64,000 nt of DNA from Ryuthela nishihirai (lineage: Eukaryota > Arthropoda > Arachnida > Araneae > Heptathelidae): NCBI GenBank assembly GCA_038380435.1, contig JAWZYU010000008.1, positions 74,476,020-74,540,019 on the forward strand, read 5' to 3'. Positions 54,849 to 64,000 of this stretch are shown here, in pieces (position 1 is the first letter of the stretch; each line of letters begins with the position of its first letter). Both the position numbers and the translations under genes were made by a program. The notes beneath the pieces are model-generated. The model was not told where the DNA came from. It ran no database searches and worked only from the letters and a program-made list of their open reading frames with translations.

Positions 54849-55056
54849 AATAAAAAAATAAATACCCCCTCAAGCAGCTGCTTGCCACAGAGGTCTGACA
54901 GGAGCCTGTCAGTTTATATGCCAGAGTAGAAGGTCTGAGAGGATGGCAGGACCTCAGCAGAAAAACAACACGAACATCCATGCCTTACCCGGGGCTTGAA
55001 CCCAGGTCCCGTAGATCAGTAGCCAAGCGCGCTAACCACTCGGCCACGGGACGGCT
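54849..55056 (-). mobile_element. SINE-B, full length, TSD
   Basis: Reverse-strand copy: tail at left (AAATAAATACCCCC), head at right (CTAACCACTCGGCCACGGG). Flanks ATAAAAAATATA (54837-54848) and ATAAAAAATGTA (55057-55068) form the TSD. Confidence 0.92.
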
Positions 55057-55937
55057 ATAAAAAATGTACAAAAAGTTTAACAATAATACAACCACACAAA
55101 TGCAGCACAAACACATACACAAAGAGGTATCCATCTCGGCAGGTACAATGAGATATCCGTCTCTTTCTGTTCTGCAGCAAATCATTCATTCGTATTCTAT
55201 TTTTATATGAAAACATATTCGGTAAAGACTAAGAAAACACACAGAAAGTACAAAATGTTCTGTTGCCATTCGGAAAACTAGAAACTTCTCTCGATTTTTG
55301 TCTTTTGGTAAAATACTTTCAAGCAGTATACAATCAAAGAGATTAAACTTTCTATACTTATAAAGGAAATATTTCTTCATTTATAATTCTCATCGAACAG
55401 CGTCCCAATGAAGATTTATTAGATTGAATGACAGAAACATTTTACAAAAAGTAAAAAAAAAAAACACGAACAAAGGAACAAAAAAATTACTCTGATTATT
55501 AATAATTTTTTCGAACATTCCTTTCCACTGCTTTTGCTTATCATTTAATTATTTTTAGTAATACTTCTATATCCTCTATTTCCATAATGTAAGTCTTTAG
55601 CCATTCTAAACTAATTTATGCATTGTTTTCCATTCTTATTTTTTTGGGCAATGAATTTTAGATTTTCGGCCCATAAAACATAAAACACCTATTGGAAATT
55701 TCATTTTTATGCTATGGAATAAATACATTGCTATGGAATCAGTACATTCTACATTTCGTAGATTACAGCATGTGTCCTTTTACATTAAATTATTAGGTTT
55801 TCTAAATACTAGATACATTATTCGATATGTATATAACTTTCTTAAACGCATTATCTTGTTGTTTTCGACCAGTTTGTTTCTTGTCTTTGTTATAATATGT
55901 CATTTTATTCAAGAACTTCTTTTGCAAGACTTCAATA
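55057..55937. other. Unassigned; contains dispersed repeat
   Basis: 55255-55342 matches 54185-54272. The reverse-strand frame 55186-55380 is 64 codons with no recognised domain. 55440-55937 is AT-rich and unassigned. Confidence 0.4.
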
Positions 55938-55945
55938 CCACTGAC

Positions 55946-57414
55946 CAGGGACGTAGCTATCGGGGGCTTATAAATAAGCAAAAGAGACGCCCCCCCCCCA
56001 AAAAAAAAAGTAAATCGGAGTTGGAAAAATTCGAAACGACTCTGTAAAATCCAGGTGAATTCTGAAAATTGCGATTCCCCCTTTTTGTGTAAAATCCAGG
56101 TGAATTCTGAAAATTGCGATTCCCCCCCCTTTTTTTTGTAAAATCCAGGTGAATTCTGAAAATTGCGATTCCCCCTTTTTGTGTAAAATCCAGGTGAATT
56201 CTGAAAATTGCGATTCCCCCTTTTTTTGTAAAATCCAGGTGAATTCTGAAAATTGGGATTCTTTTTTTTTTTGTAAAATCCAGGTGAATTCTGAAAATTG
56301 AGATTCCTTTTTTTTTGTAAAATTAAGAGAAGTTGGCAAAATCTAGGGTATTGCCAAATCGAGGTAATTTGGCAAAATTTAGAGCAGTTGCGATTTTCGA
56401 AGCCACTTGGTAGAATACAGACGAGTTGTGAAATTTGAGATTAGTTTTGTGAAATTAAGGATAGTTGGCAAAATTCGAAGTCATTTGGCAAAATTCAGGT
56501 GAGATGTAAAAATTGGCATTTTTCTCTGTAAAATTATGGCGAGTAGGAAAAATATCGAGGCAACTTCGCAAAATCTACGGTAGTTGGAGGTAACTTGGGA
56601 AAATCTAGAGCAGTTGGCGAAATTCGAAGCCACTTGGTACAATGCAGCTGGGTTGGGTCAATTATGATTGGTTTTTCCGAAATTTAGGAGACTTGGCTAA
56701 ATAGAGACAACTTGGCCCAAATTTTGGGGAGTTGGCAAAATCCTGACAACTTGGAAAAATTAGGCAATCTCCACAATTCGAAAATTCCGTAATTTTCCCA
56801 AGTTGCCCGATTCTGAAAATTTCCCAAGTTTTGTGGAATTGTGTTGTTTAGGGAGGTCATCCTCCCCTCCGTCACCAGAGCGAATTTATGGGTATTCCCC
56901 CCAAAAGAGACACAAGTTATGTAACGGTAGGGGCGGGGGTGGCTCAGTCGGTAGCCCGCCAGGCTCGTAATCTGTAGTTCCCAGGTTCGAGTCCCAGCTG
57001 GGCCAGCGTTGAGATTTATCTCCGCAAAATTCCCCGCCCTTCCCACGGTCATTAGGGGACACCGATGGGCTTGGAAAGGCCGCCGTCCATCGGATGGGAC
57101 GTTAAGCCGTGGCCCCGTGTGCGGGAGAACCATACCCTGTGCACGTTAAAGAACACGCTGGATGGCCTTGACGGGAGGCTACCATCTGTCTCCCAACAGC
57201 TGTTCCAGTGGGTCCCCTCCCCCAACCTTCTCTGAGCCTTCGGGGTCCATGTGACCTGGCCATTTAGCCCATGGTGTGCAAAAAAGTGCCGCTCAGAGGT
57301 AAAACAACCCAAATGTAACGGTCTTATTTTCTCAATCGGCAAAATTTTATTTCCGAGTTTTAAAATTTTCTTAGTCTCTCCCACCCACAACCATAGTCTT
57401 TCGCTACGCCCCTG
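55946..57414 (-). mobile_element. hAT-type repeat-bearing element, inverted copy, exact TSD
   Basis: Left end CAGGGACGTAGCTATCGG and right end, inverted, CAGGGGCGTAGCGAAAG, flanked by the perfect 8-bp TSD CCACTGAC (55938-55945 and 57415-57422). The interior holds the reverse complement of the ATTTTGCCAACTC-type repeats found at 16123-18512, plus an expansion specific to this copy: six 45-48 bp units starting GTAAAATCCAGGTG at 56044, 56089, 56137, 56183, 56228 and 56273. A SINE-A (56929-57312) is nested. No transposase. Confidence 0.9.
56929..57312 (+). mobile_element. SINE-A, full length, exact TSD
   Basis: Near-consensus copy flanked by ATGTAACGGT (56919-56928 and 57313-57322), inside the hAT-type element and hence younger than it. 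Confidence 0.95.
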
Positions 57415-57482
57415 CCACTGACAGATGTTAAATAGTCTCCTCCCCAAACTATTAAAACATATTGTATAGAAAATGTAATCTA

Positions 57483-59193
57483 CACTACAGGGAAAAAAAA
57501 TGCAACACCGGGAAGGATTAATACCATTTTATTAAAACGCCTAACCGATAAAATGGTATAATTAGTATGATGTTGAACCGCCCCTCGCAGCAATACATTC
57601 ATGAGAATGACATGGAAGGTTATCGGACAGCTCTATAATCCTCCTGAGGGATAGAACGCCAAATAGCGCGAAGTCACTGTTCCATTTCAGCGACAGTGGT
57701 TGGCGCACCTCTTGAGTTTTGTTGGAGCTGTCATATCCTAGACGTGTGCAATAGGTTAATGGTAGTAACTGAACATTTTGCTCGTGCAGATACTGCACAC
57801 TAATGCGGGCTGTGTGGGGATGGGCGTTATCTTTCTGGTAAAAGGTTCCGTGCTGCAGAACAAATGGGACAACCACTGGCTGCAAAATGTTTGTAACATA
57901 TCGTTGAGCAGTTAGAGATCCCCTTATGATGACCAGTTCCGACCGAGATGTCCGACTAATGGCACCTTACACCACGGTGTCGCTGGGTGGCATTCCTTTA
58001 CCCTGGATGATGGCGAACACGTTGTCTACCGTCGTGCTGACCAAGACAAAAACCAGATTCATCTCTAAAACCACGGTACTCCAATCTTGTTGGGCTGGGT
58101 TGTTTTACCTCTGAGCGGCACTTTTTTGCACACCATGGGCTAAATGGCCAGGTCACATGGACCCCGAAGGCTCAGAGAAGGTTGGGGGAGGGGACCCACT
58201 GGAACAGCTGTTGGGAGACAGATGGTAGCCTCCCGTCAAGGCCATCCAGCGTGTTCTTTAACGTGCACAGGGTATGGCTCTCCCGCACACGGGGCCACGG
58301 CTTAACGTCCCATCCGACGGACGGCGGTCTTTCCAAGCCCATCGGTGTCCCCTACTGACCTGTCCCCTACTGACCGTGGGCAGGGCGGTGAATTTTGCGA
58401 AGATAAATCTCAACGCTGACCCAGCTGGGACTCGAATCTGGGAACTACAGATTACGAGCCTGGCGCGCTACCGACTGAGCAACCCCCGCCCCTCCAATCT
58501 TGTTTGTTCCAGTTCTGTCTGAGGCGACACCACTGAAGACGTGCTTGCACGTGGGCAGATGTGAGGGGCAAAAGCAGCGCCGGACGATAGACTAGCAATG
58601 AAAATTGTAAAAGTCTGTTGTTTACTGTTCGCCTGGTAGGTATTCGATGTGTTACCTGTTGCCAGTACCTTTTCAGTTGCGTTGTAGTCGCGAATCTGTT
58701 ACACAATGTCATTCGTCGCAAATGATGATCCTCTCGCTCCGTGGTCTTCCTGATCTTTGTCGGCGTGTGCCGGATCCTTCTTGAACCCATTGGAGCCATA
58801 TGTGTGCGATGGTGCTGGGATTGCGGCCAACAAGGTTGGTCACATCTCTGCACGACAAACCAGTTTCTCTAAGGCCAATGTTTCTTCCAGGCTCAAAGTC
58901 TGTTAACTGTTGGAACGGCTGTCGACGTCTGCGTAAGGTCATCTTTAGCGGTTTAGAACAATTTCCACAACGTTTAGTCAACCAGAGAGCTTTGTTTGCC
59001 TTTATCTGTGTTTGACTTCTCCATGCCTGTGACGTCACTCGCGCCTGTCCAATCGTTTCGATCATCCTGCAAACCTAATCATTTACATGCATTACCATAT
59101 ACCATTTACATGCATTTCCATATACCTCCCTAAATTTCGTCACATTTGCATAACTTTTTGCCAGTGTTGCTTTTTTTTATTTTTTGTAGTGAA
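57483..59193 (-). pseudogene. Tc1-like transposon, complete but inactive (family 4)
   Basis: Ends CACTACAGGGAAAAAAAATG at the left and, inverted, CACTACAAAAAATAAAAAAA at the right, both leading to GCAACAC. Reverse-strand transposase: FQQLTDFEPGRNIGLRETG, SCRDVTNLVGRNPSTI (helix-turn-helix), RSGRPRS, then a DESGF motif near 58060, GSLTAQRYVTNILQPV and YQKDNAHPHTARIS. The third catalytic site reads P-I-A-H-V-stop-D-M in a shifted frame (about 57737-57760), so the Glu is lost. A SINE-A splits it at 58092-58491. Confidence 0.82.
58092..58491 (-). mobile_element. SINE-A in Tc1 element, exact TSD
   Basis: Flanked by CTCCAATCTTGTT (58079-58091 and 58492-58504). It contains a short tandem duplication of TGTCCCCTACTGACC near 58347-58375. 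Confidence 0.95.
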
Positions 59194-59220
59194 GCATAAA
59201 TGTATTTGACACTGTCTTTC

Positions 59221-60870
59221 TTATATAATATAATTTATATAACTGAACGTATAGTATATTAATTTATAATATCTTAATTTTTTGGTCAGCATATTAATAT
59301 GTGTCTTCCACTTTAAATCTGAATATAATATATGTATTCGAAGAAACTTGACTGTTGTAATTTGCTCAATAACTTTACAAAAAAAATGATCTATCGTTGT
59401 TACACATATTATCATGTATATATAAATTATATAGAGAAAACAATCGAACTTTGTTACTGAAAAAATACATAAATTTGATTTTCCCAATTTATCGGTTATT
59501 GTTGAACCAGCTTGATGTTAAATCAATATCATGACTGATATCCAGATATAGTTCACTACTATTTGAATTTTTGAAAGCAATTCTGATGTCATCAACAAAT
59601 GACATAATACACTCCTTTTAAGTTCAACTTACAAAAATCATTAAAATAAATTAAGAGTAAATTAGGTCCAAGGATTGAGCCTTGTGGCATACCATTAGTA
59701 ACGAATTTAATTGTACTTTTTTTTTGTGTTGGTCTGGACGAACTGTATCCTATTCTTATACGTTTTAAATCATTCAAAAACACCTCTTATCCAGTGGCAA
59801 ATTAGTTCTTTCAGAGTATATCGTGATTAACTGTGTCAAATGCTTTTGCTATGTTCAAATATATAGCCTCAGGATTTTGTGAGTTATCAATTGCACTCAA
59901 AAAAAAATTGACTAAAATTGTTTCCTTCATGTTTTTCCTGCCTTTAGATAAACTAGGCAAAACTGATTGATGTCATCTTTGTTTTTTTTTTTGTAAACAG
60001 GGGTAATCCTAACAATTTTTAAACTATTAAAGAATATACGAATTTTGAAACAAAAATAAATTAAATCTGCTAAATATTCAGCGTGATATTTAGCAACAAT
60101 TTTTATTACCTTGGGTCCAATCTTATCGTGTCCTGCAGATATATTACAATTTAATGTGGGTATAATGTTTATCACTTCCTCAGAATTCGTAGGTTCCAAG
60201 TAAATAGAATTCGGAACGTCCTGGGGTGGGGGTGGCTCAGTCGGTATCGCGCCAGGCTCGTAATCTGTAGTTCCCAGGTTCGAGTCCCAGCTGGGTCAGC
60301 GTTGAGATTTATCTCCGCAAAATTTCCCCGCTCTGCCCACGGTCAGTAGGGGACACCGATGGGCTTGGAAAGGCCGCCGTCCGTCGGATGGGACGTTAAG
60401 CCGTGGCCCCGTGTGCGGGAGAGCCATACCCTGTGCACGTTAAAGAACACGCTGGATGGCCTTGACGGGAGACTACCATCTGTCTCCCAACAGCTTTTCC
60501 AGTGGGTCCCCTCCCCCAACCTTCTCTGAGCCTTCGGGGTCCATGTGACCTGGCCATTTAGCCCATTGTGTGCAAAAAAGTGCCGCTCAGAGGTGAAACA
60601 ACCCAACGTTAAAGAACACGCTGGATGGCCTTGACGGGAGGCTACCATCTGTCTCCCAACAGCTGTTCCAGTGGGTCCCCTCCCCCAACCTTCTCTGAGC
60701 CTTCGGGGTCCATGTGACCTGGCCATTTAGCCCATGGTGTGCAAAAAAGTGCCGCTCAGAGGTAAAACAACCCAAAATCGGAACGTCCTCTAATCTGTTT
60801 ACATAAAATGAATGATCAATACGATTCGTACCTACATTAATATTTACAAAATTATTATTTCCTCCCATCC
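59221..60870 (-). pseudogene. Jockey-like LINE RT remnant
   Basis: Reverse strand, from high to low coordinates: NFVNINVGTNRIDHSFYV (about 60860), SEEVINIIPTLNCN and SAGHDKIGPKVIKI (60190-60060), ITPVYKKKNKDDIN, AFDTVNHDI near 59830, GMPQGSILGPNLL near 59680, FVDDIRIAF near 59600 and SDLKWKTHINMLTKKL near 59290. These are RT blocks 0 to thumb in order; the catalytic box is FVDD. Frameshifts separate them. A SINE-A with a doubled tail is inserted at 60223-60777. A different copy or lineage from the LINE at 37.7 kb. Confidence 0.8.
60223..60777 (+). mobile_element. SINE-A with doubled tail, exact TSD
   Basis: Full head and body followed by a second copy of the 3' ~169 bp beginning CGTTAAAGAACACGC right after AACAACCCAA. 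The whole is flanked by TCGGAACGTCCT (60211-60222 and 60778-60789), so the dimeric tail is within one integration. Confidence 0.95.
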
Positions 60871-60884
60871 TAGGGACGGTGGTC

Positions 60885-61020
60885 TTTCTATGTCCATCGG
60901 TATCAGTTACTTACCGAGGGCAGGGCGTGGAATTTGTGGAGGTGAATCTCAATGAAAGGGAGGACTCTCAGGCAGGACTTTAACCTGGGAACTGCAGATT
61001 ATGAGCGTGGCGCGCTGCAG
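60885..61020 (-). mobile_element. SINE-A head fragment, old
   Basis: Reverse-strand piece with GGACGGTGGTCTTTC, CCGAGGGCAGGGCG, AACCTGGGAACTGCAGATTA and GCGTGGCGCGCTGCA. It marks the limit of the LINE remnant. Confidence 0.75.
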
Positions 61021-61099
61021 GCTCCAAAAAAGAGGGAGATTCGTTTAAACCTGGCAAGAACAGTTCTCTCTCTCTCACTTTGTTAACTTTTGTGTTTAT

Positions 61100-61309
61100 A
61101 TAATAAAAAAAATAAATACCCCCTCAAGCAGCTGCTTGCCACAGAGGTCTGACAGGTGCCTGTCAGTTTATATACCACAGTAGGAGATCTGAGAGGATGG
61201 CAGGACCTCAGCAGAAAAATGACACACACATCCATGCCTTACCCGGGGTTCGAACCCAGGTCCCTTAGATCAGTAGCCAAGCGTGCTAACCACTCGACCA
61301 CGGGACGGC
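61100..61309 (-). mobile_element. SINE-B, full length, exact TSD
   Basis: Reverse-strand copy flanked by TTTTGTGTTTAT (61088-61099 and 61310-61321). The head complement reads ACCACTCGACCACGGGACGG. Confidence 0.95.
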
Positions 61310-61310
61310 T

Positions 61311-61631
61311 TTTGTGTTTATCAGACAACTTTTAATATTTAGAAGAGGCCCATCCACCGAATCTTGCTAATTTCTTCCATTTTTTTTATCAAACATTTTT
61401 AGGGGCATAACTAAATGATTTTAGTAACTCATAGTACTCATTAAAATTAAAAACGTATATTTTTGTATTTTTATCTTGTTGATTTCTTAACAAAAACATA
61501 GTTTTTTTTTTAATTTATTTCTTGTTAGAAATCTCCAAGTAATGTACATAAAAATGGAAACATCCTCATCTTATAACAATGGAGAATCAAATTCGAGGCT
61601 ACGTAACTGGTTAAATAAATTTTTAGGAAAG
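61311..61631. other. No recognised feature
   Basis: AT-rich spacer between SINE-B and SINE-A, without recognisable coding. Confidence 0.4.
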
Positions 61632-62010
61632 TTGGGTTGGGTTGTTTTACCTCTGAGCGGCACTTTTTTGCACACCATGGGTTAAATGGCCAGGTCACAT
61701 GGACCCCGAAGGCTCAGAGAAGGTTGGGGGAGGGGACCCACTGGAACAGCTGTTGGGAGACAGATGATAGCCTCCCGTCAAGGCCATCCAGCGTGTTCTT
61801 TAACGTGCACAGGGTATGGCTCTCCCGCACACGGGGCCACGGGTTAACGTCCCATCCGACGGACGGCGGCCTTTCGGTGTCCCCTACTGACCGTGGGCAG
61901 GGCGGGGAATTTTGCGGAGATAAATCTCAACGTTGACCCAGCTGGGACTCGAACCTGGGAACTACAGATTACGAGCCTGGCGCGCTACCGACTGAGCCAC
62001 CCCCGCCCCC
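61632..62010 (-). mobile_element. SINE-A, full length with small deletion
   Basis: Reverse-strand copy; about 11 bp (the CCAAGCCCATC segment) is missing near 61874. No clear TSD. Confidence 0.92.
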
Positions 62011-62159
62011 TATCAGTTCAGTACTTAAAGATTTATAGAAGTTTGAATATTGAATAACAGAGATGTGAATCTTAAGAATTCACCTCAGAAGTTAATTGCA
62101 CTGAAAGGAGAAATTATTATATACACCCCGATAACAATATGCAAAGCAGAAGTATCGCG

Positions 62160-63127
62160 TAAAGTCACGTGGGATGCTGAAACTAGCAATGCCTATAAAA
62201 GAGCAGGTCTCTATGCATTAAAAAACAGTCACGGAGTAAAGGCAGCGACATAAGTGAGTTTGACGGTGGCCAGAGAGTACACGTGAGGATGGCCAGTTGT
62301 CCAATCACAGCAACTGCTGAACTGTTGGGATTTCCATGTAAGATCGTCGCACGTATATACCAAGACTACATGAAATTTGTCAAAACTCCATCCAGCGTGA
62401 GAAATGTGGATGTAAGCGTGCAATTGACTCTCGAGGTGAGTGCAGACTGTCCCACATTATTACAAGGAATATCACGACTACCGTGGAGCAGATAAAGTCG
62501 GAATTGAATGAGACCACATTGACAAGCTTATGCACAAAGACTATCAGTCGTACAATGGAAAAATAGGCTATGGCAGTCGACGTCCATATTGTATCGCCTT
62601 GTTGACTGCAAGGCACGGAAAGATTAGGCTGCAGTTTGCAGAGATCAATTGCAACTGGAGTCAAAGGACTGGAAACACGTCATCTGATCTGACGAATCAC
62701 AGTTTCAACTCTATCATGCCACTGGGAAAGTACGTGTATGACGTAAACCACACAAAGCAATGGACCCAGCTTGCCAAGCTGGAGTGGCAGGTGGAGGTGG
62801 TAAACAGTTTGGAGTACATTTACATGGGTTTCCTTGGGGACCCTCATATCCGTTGACACTTCCGTCTTTGGCTCAAAGTATGTGAACATCCTCGCCGACC
62901 ATCGACACCCATTCGTAACGATTCTCTTTCCGTACTATGACGCCATATTTCAACAGGACAATGCACACCGCATACTTCCTGAGTGGCAACCAAATGGCTC
63001 CAGGATCATTCAAGTGAGTTTACCACACTCAAATGGCCCCCTAGATCACTGGACCTCAATTCCTATTGAGAATTTGTGGGATGAAATGGAAAGATCTGTT
63101 CGAGCCCGCCAACCCTCACCGTCAACT
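62160..63127 (+). pseudogene. Tc1-like transposase, decayed (family 5)
   Basis: N-terminal SEFDGGQRVHVRM and ITATAELLGFP (helix-turn-helix) from 62250. Catalytic blocks: a stop-S-DESQFQLYHATGK motif near 62690 where Trp and Arg codons are changed, KAMDPACQ, IFQQDNAH near 62950 and SIPIENLWDEMERSVRARQ near 63060. All three acidic residues remain, but frames shift several times. A SINE-A cuts off the C-terminus at 63128. Terminal repeats were not found. Confidence 0.75.
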
Positions 63128-63684
63128 GGGGCGGGGGTGGCTCAGTCGGTAGCGCACCAGGCTCGTAATCTGTAGTTCCCAGGTTCGAGTCCCAGCTGGG
63201 TCAGCGTTGAGATTTATCTCCACAAAATTCCCCGCCCTGCCCACGGTCAGTAGGGGACACCGATGGGCTTGGAAAGGTCGCGTCCATAGGATGGGACATT
63301 AAGCCGTGGCCCCATGTGCGGGAGAGCCATACCCTGTGCACGTTAAAGAACACGCTGGATGGCCTTGACGGGAGGCTACCATCTGTCTCCCAACAGCTGT
63401 TCCAGTGGGTCCCCTCCCCCAACCTTCTCTGAGCCTTCGGGATCCATGTGACCTGGCCATTTAGCCCATGGTGTGCAAAAAAGTGCCGCTCAGAGGTAAA
63501 ACAACCCAACGTTAAAGAACACGCTGGATGTCCTTGATGGGAGGCTACCATCTGTCTCCCAACAGCTGTTCCAGTGGGTCCCCTCCCCCAACCTTCTCTG
63601 AGCCTTCGGGGTCCATGTGACCTGGCCATTTAGCCGATGGTGTGCAAAAAAGTGCCGCTCAGAGGTAAAACAACCCAACCCAAC
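63128..63684 (+). mobile_element. SINE-A with doubled tail
   Basis: Full copy plus a second 3' unit starting CGTTAAAGAACACGC, the same junction as at 60.6 and 31.4 kb. The only shared flank is CAACT, so the TSD is weak. It interrupts the family-5 Tc1 transposase. Confidence 0.92.
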
Positions 63685-64000
63685 AACTCAAATTAGAGCT
63701 GATGACGTCTCCAAAGTCATGGGTTACCTCAAAGACAAGCAGAAGGGAAAATGTCGTCGATATTTATGAAGTTTCTATCAAATGAAAATTTCTCAAGGTA
63801 GGTGTTTTTAGTGAAAAAAAAATAAGTAAATTAAAAAATTTAAAAAATAGCCATCTTCCATGTGCGCTCTAAAATGCAATCAGTCACTGAGTTCGTATTC
63901 GCTTCAAAGGAGGATAGGGCGCCGGCAATCTTGGTGTGTATACAGGGTGATTCAAAACTTATCGTTCAAATTTCGTGGGGAGGTAGGGAATACGTCAGGA
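63685..64000. other. Tc1 3' remnant and possible new element end
   Basis: The first part may be the end of the split Tc1 gene. At about 63949 TATACAGGGTGATTCAAAAC looks like the start of a TA-targeting DNA element, but it runs off the window. Nothing else is recognised. Confidence 0.35.

Noticed and set aside
1..64000. Endogenous virus or LTR retrotransposon
   Set aside because: No LTR pair, primer-binding site, protease, integrase or capsid-like frame was recognised; all RT fragments are of the non-LTR type.

Overview
This window looks like a repeat-dense, intergenic or heterochromatin-like stretch of a metazoan nuclear genome. The host is probably an arthropod, but the sequence does not fix the lineage. 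I see no intact host gene, rRNA gene, genuine tRNA gene, CRISPR array or bacterial operon. Nearly everything recognisable is a dead or non-autonomous transposable element, or a tandem array. The eukaryotic signature is two tRNA-headed SINE families with RNA polymerase III A/B boxes and 9-14 bp target-site duplications (TSDs), two kinds of APE-type LINE, and Tc1/mariner, hAT and piggyBac-type DNA elements. Names used below: SINE-A is the ~385 bp family with a tRNA-Met-like head and a tail ending AAAACAACCCAA. SINE-B is the ~210 bp family with a GTGGCCGAGTGGTTA head and a TTTATTTATT tail.

Layout, left half. 0-9 kb: a SINE-A end, a DNA element with ~70 bp inverted ends, a decayed hAT remnant carrying a long foldback, then a nearly full-length but broken RTE/BovB-like LINE (4.9-9.0 kb) split by a SINE-A. 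9-14.2 kb: two decayed Tc1-type transposases and a reverse-strand LINE 5' part hit by a piggyBac-type MITE. 16.1-18.5 kb: a hAT-type non-autonomous element whose interior is a tandem array. 18.5-22.3 kb: a 5'-truncated LINE with a nested 193 bp MITE, then a complete but inactive Tc1 element. 22.5-24.3 kb: a 194-bp higher-order tandem array. 24.4-32 kb: a SINE-A cluster nested in a second hAT remnant and in LINE debris. 32.3-36.6 kb: a minisatellite of ~16 bp monomers arranged as 275-bp 17-mers.

Layout, right half. One Jockey-like LINE spans 37.7-49.9 kb. It has been stretched by a Tc1 insertion, three SINE-A insertions and a ~7.15 kb tandem array. The array is the LINE's own reverse-transcriptase coding sequence amplified in place: the RT reading frame enters it before domain B and leaves it directly into the GVPQG block. 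50-52 kb: SINE-B copies, a pair of palindromic MITEs and another LINE 5' part. 53-57.4 kb: nested old and young SINE-A copies and a second, oppositely oriented copy of the repeat-bearing hAT-type element with an exact 8-bp TSD. 57.5-64 kb: two more Tc1 remnants, a Jockey-like RT remnant and several SINE-A/B copies.

The elements relate to one another by nesting, which gives relative ages. LINEs and hAT remnants are oldest. Tc1, piggyBac and palindromic MITEs come next. SINE-A and SINE-B copies with nearly perfect TSDs are youngest. Points most worth a second look: (1) a satellite born inside a LINE RT gene; (2) a hAT-type element that carries an expandable tandem array as cargo; (3) three SINE-A copies with the same tail-multimer junction; (4) near-perfect palindromic MITEs able to fold into long hairpins.
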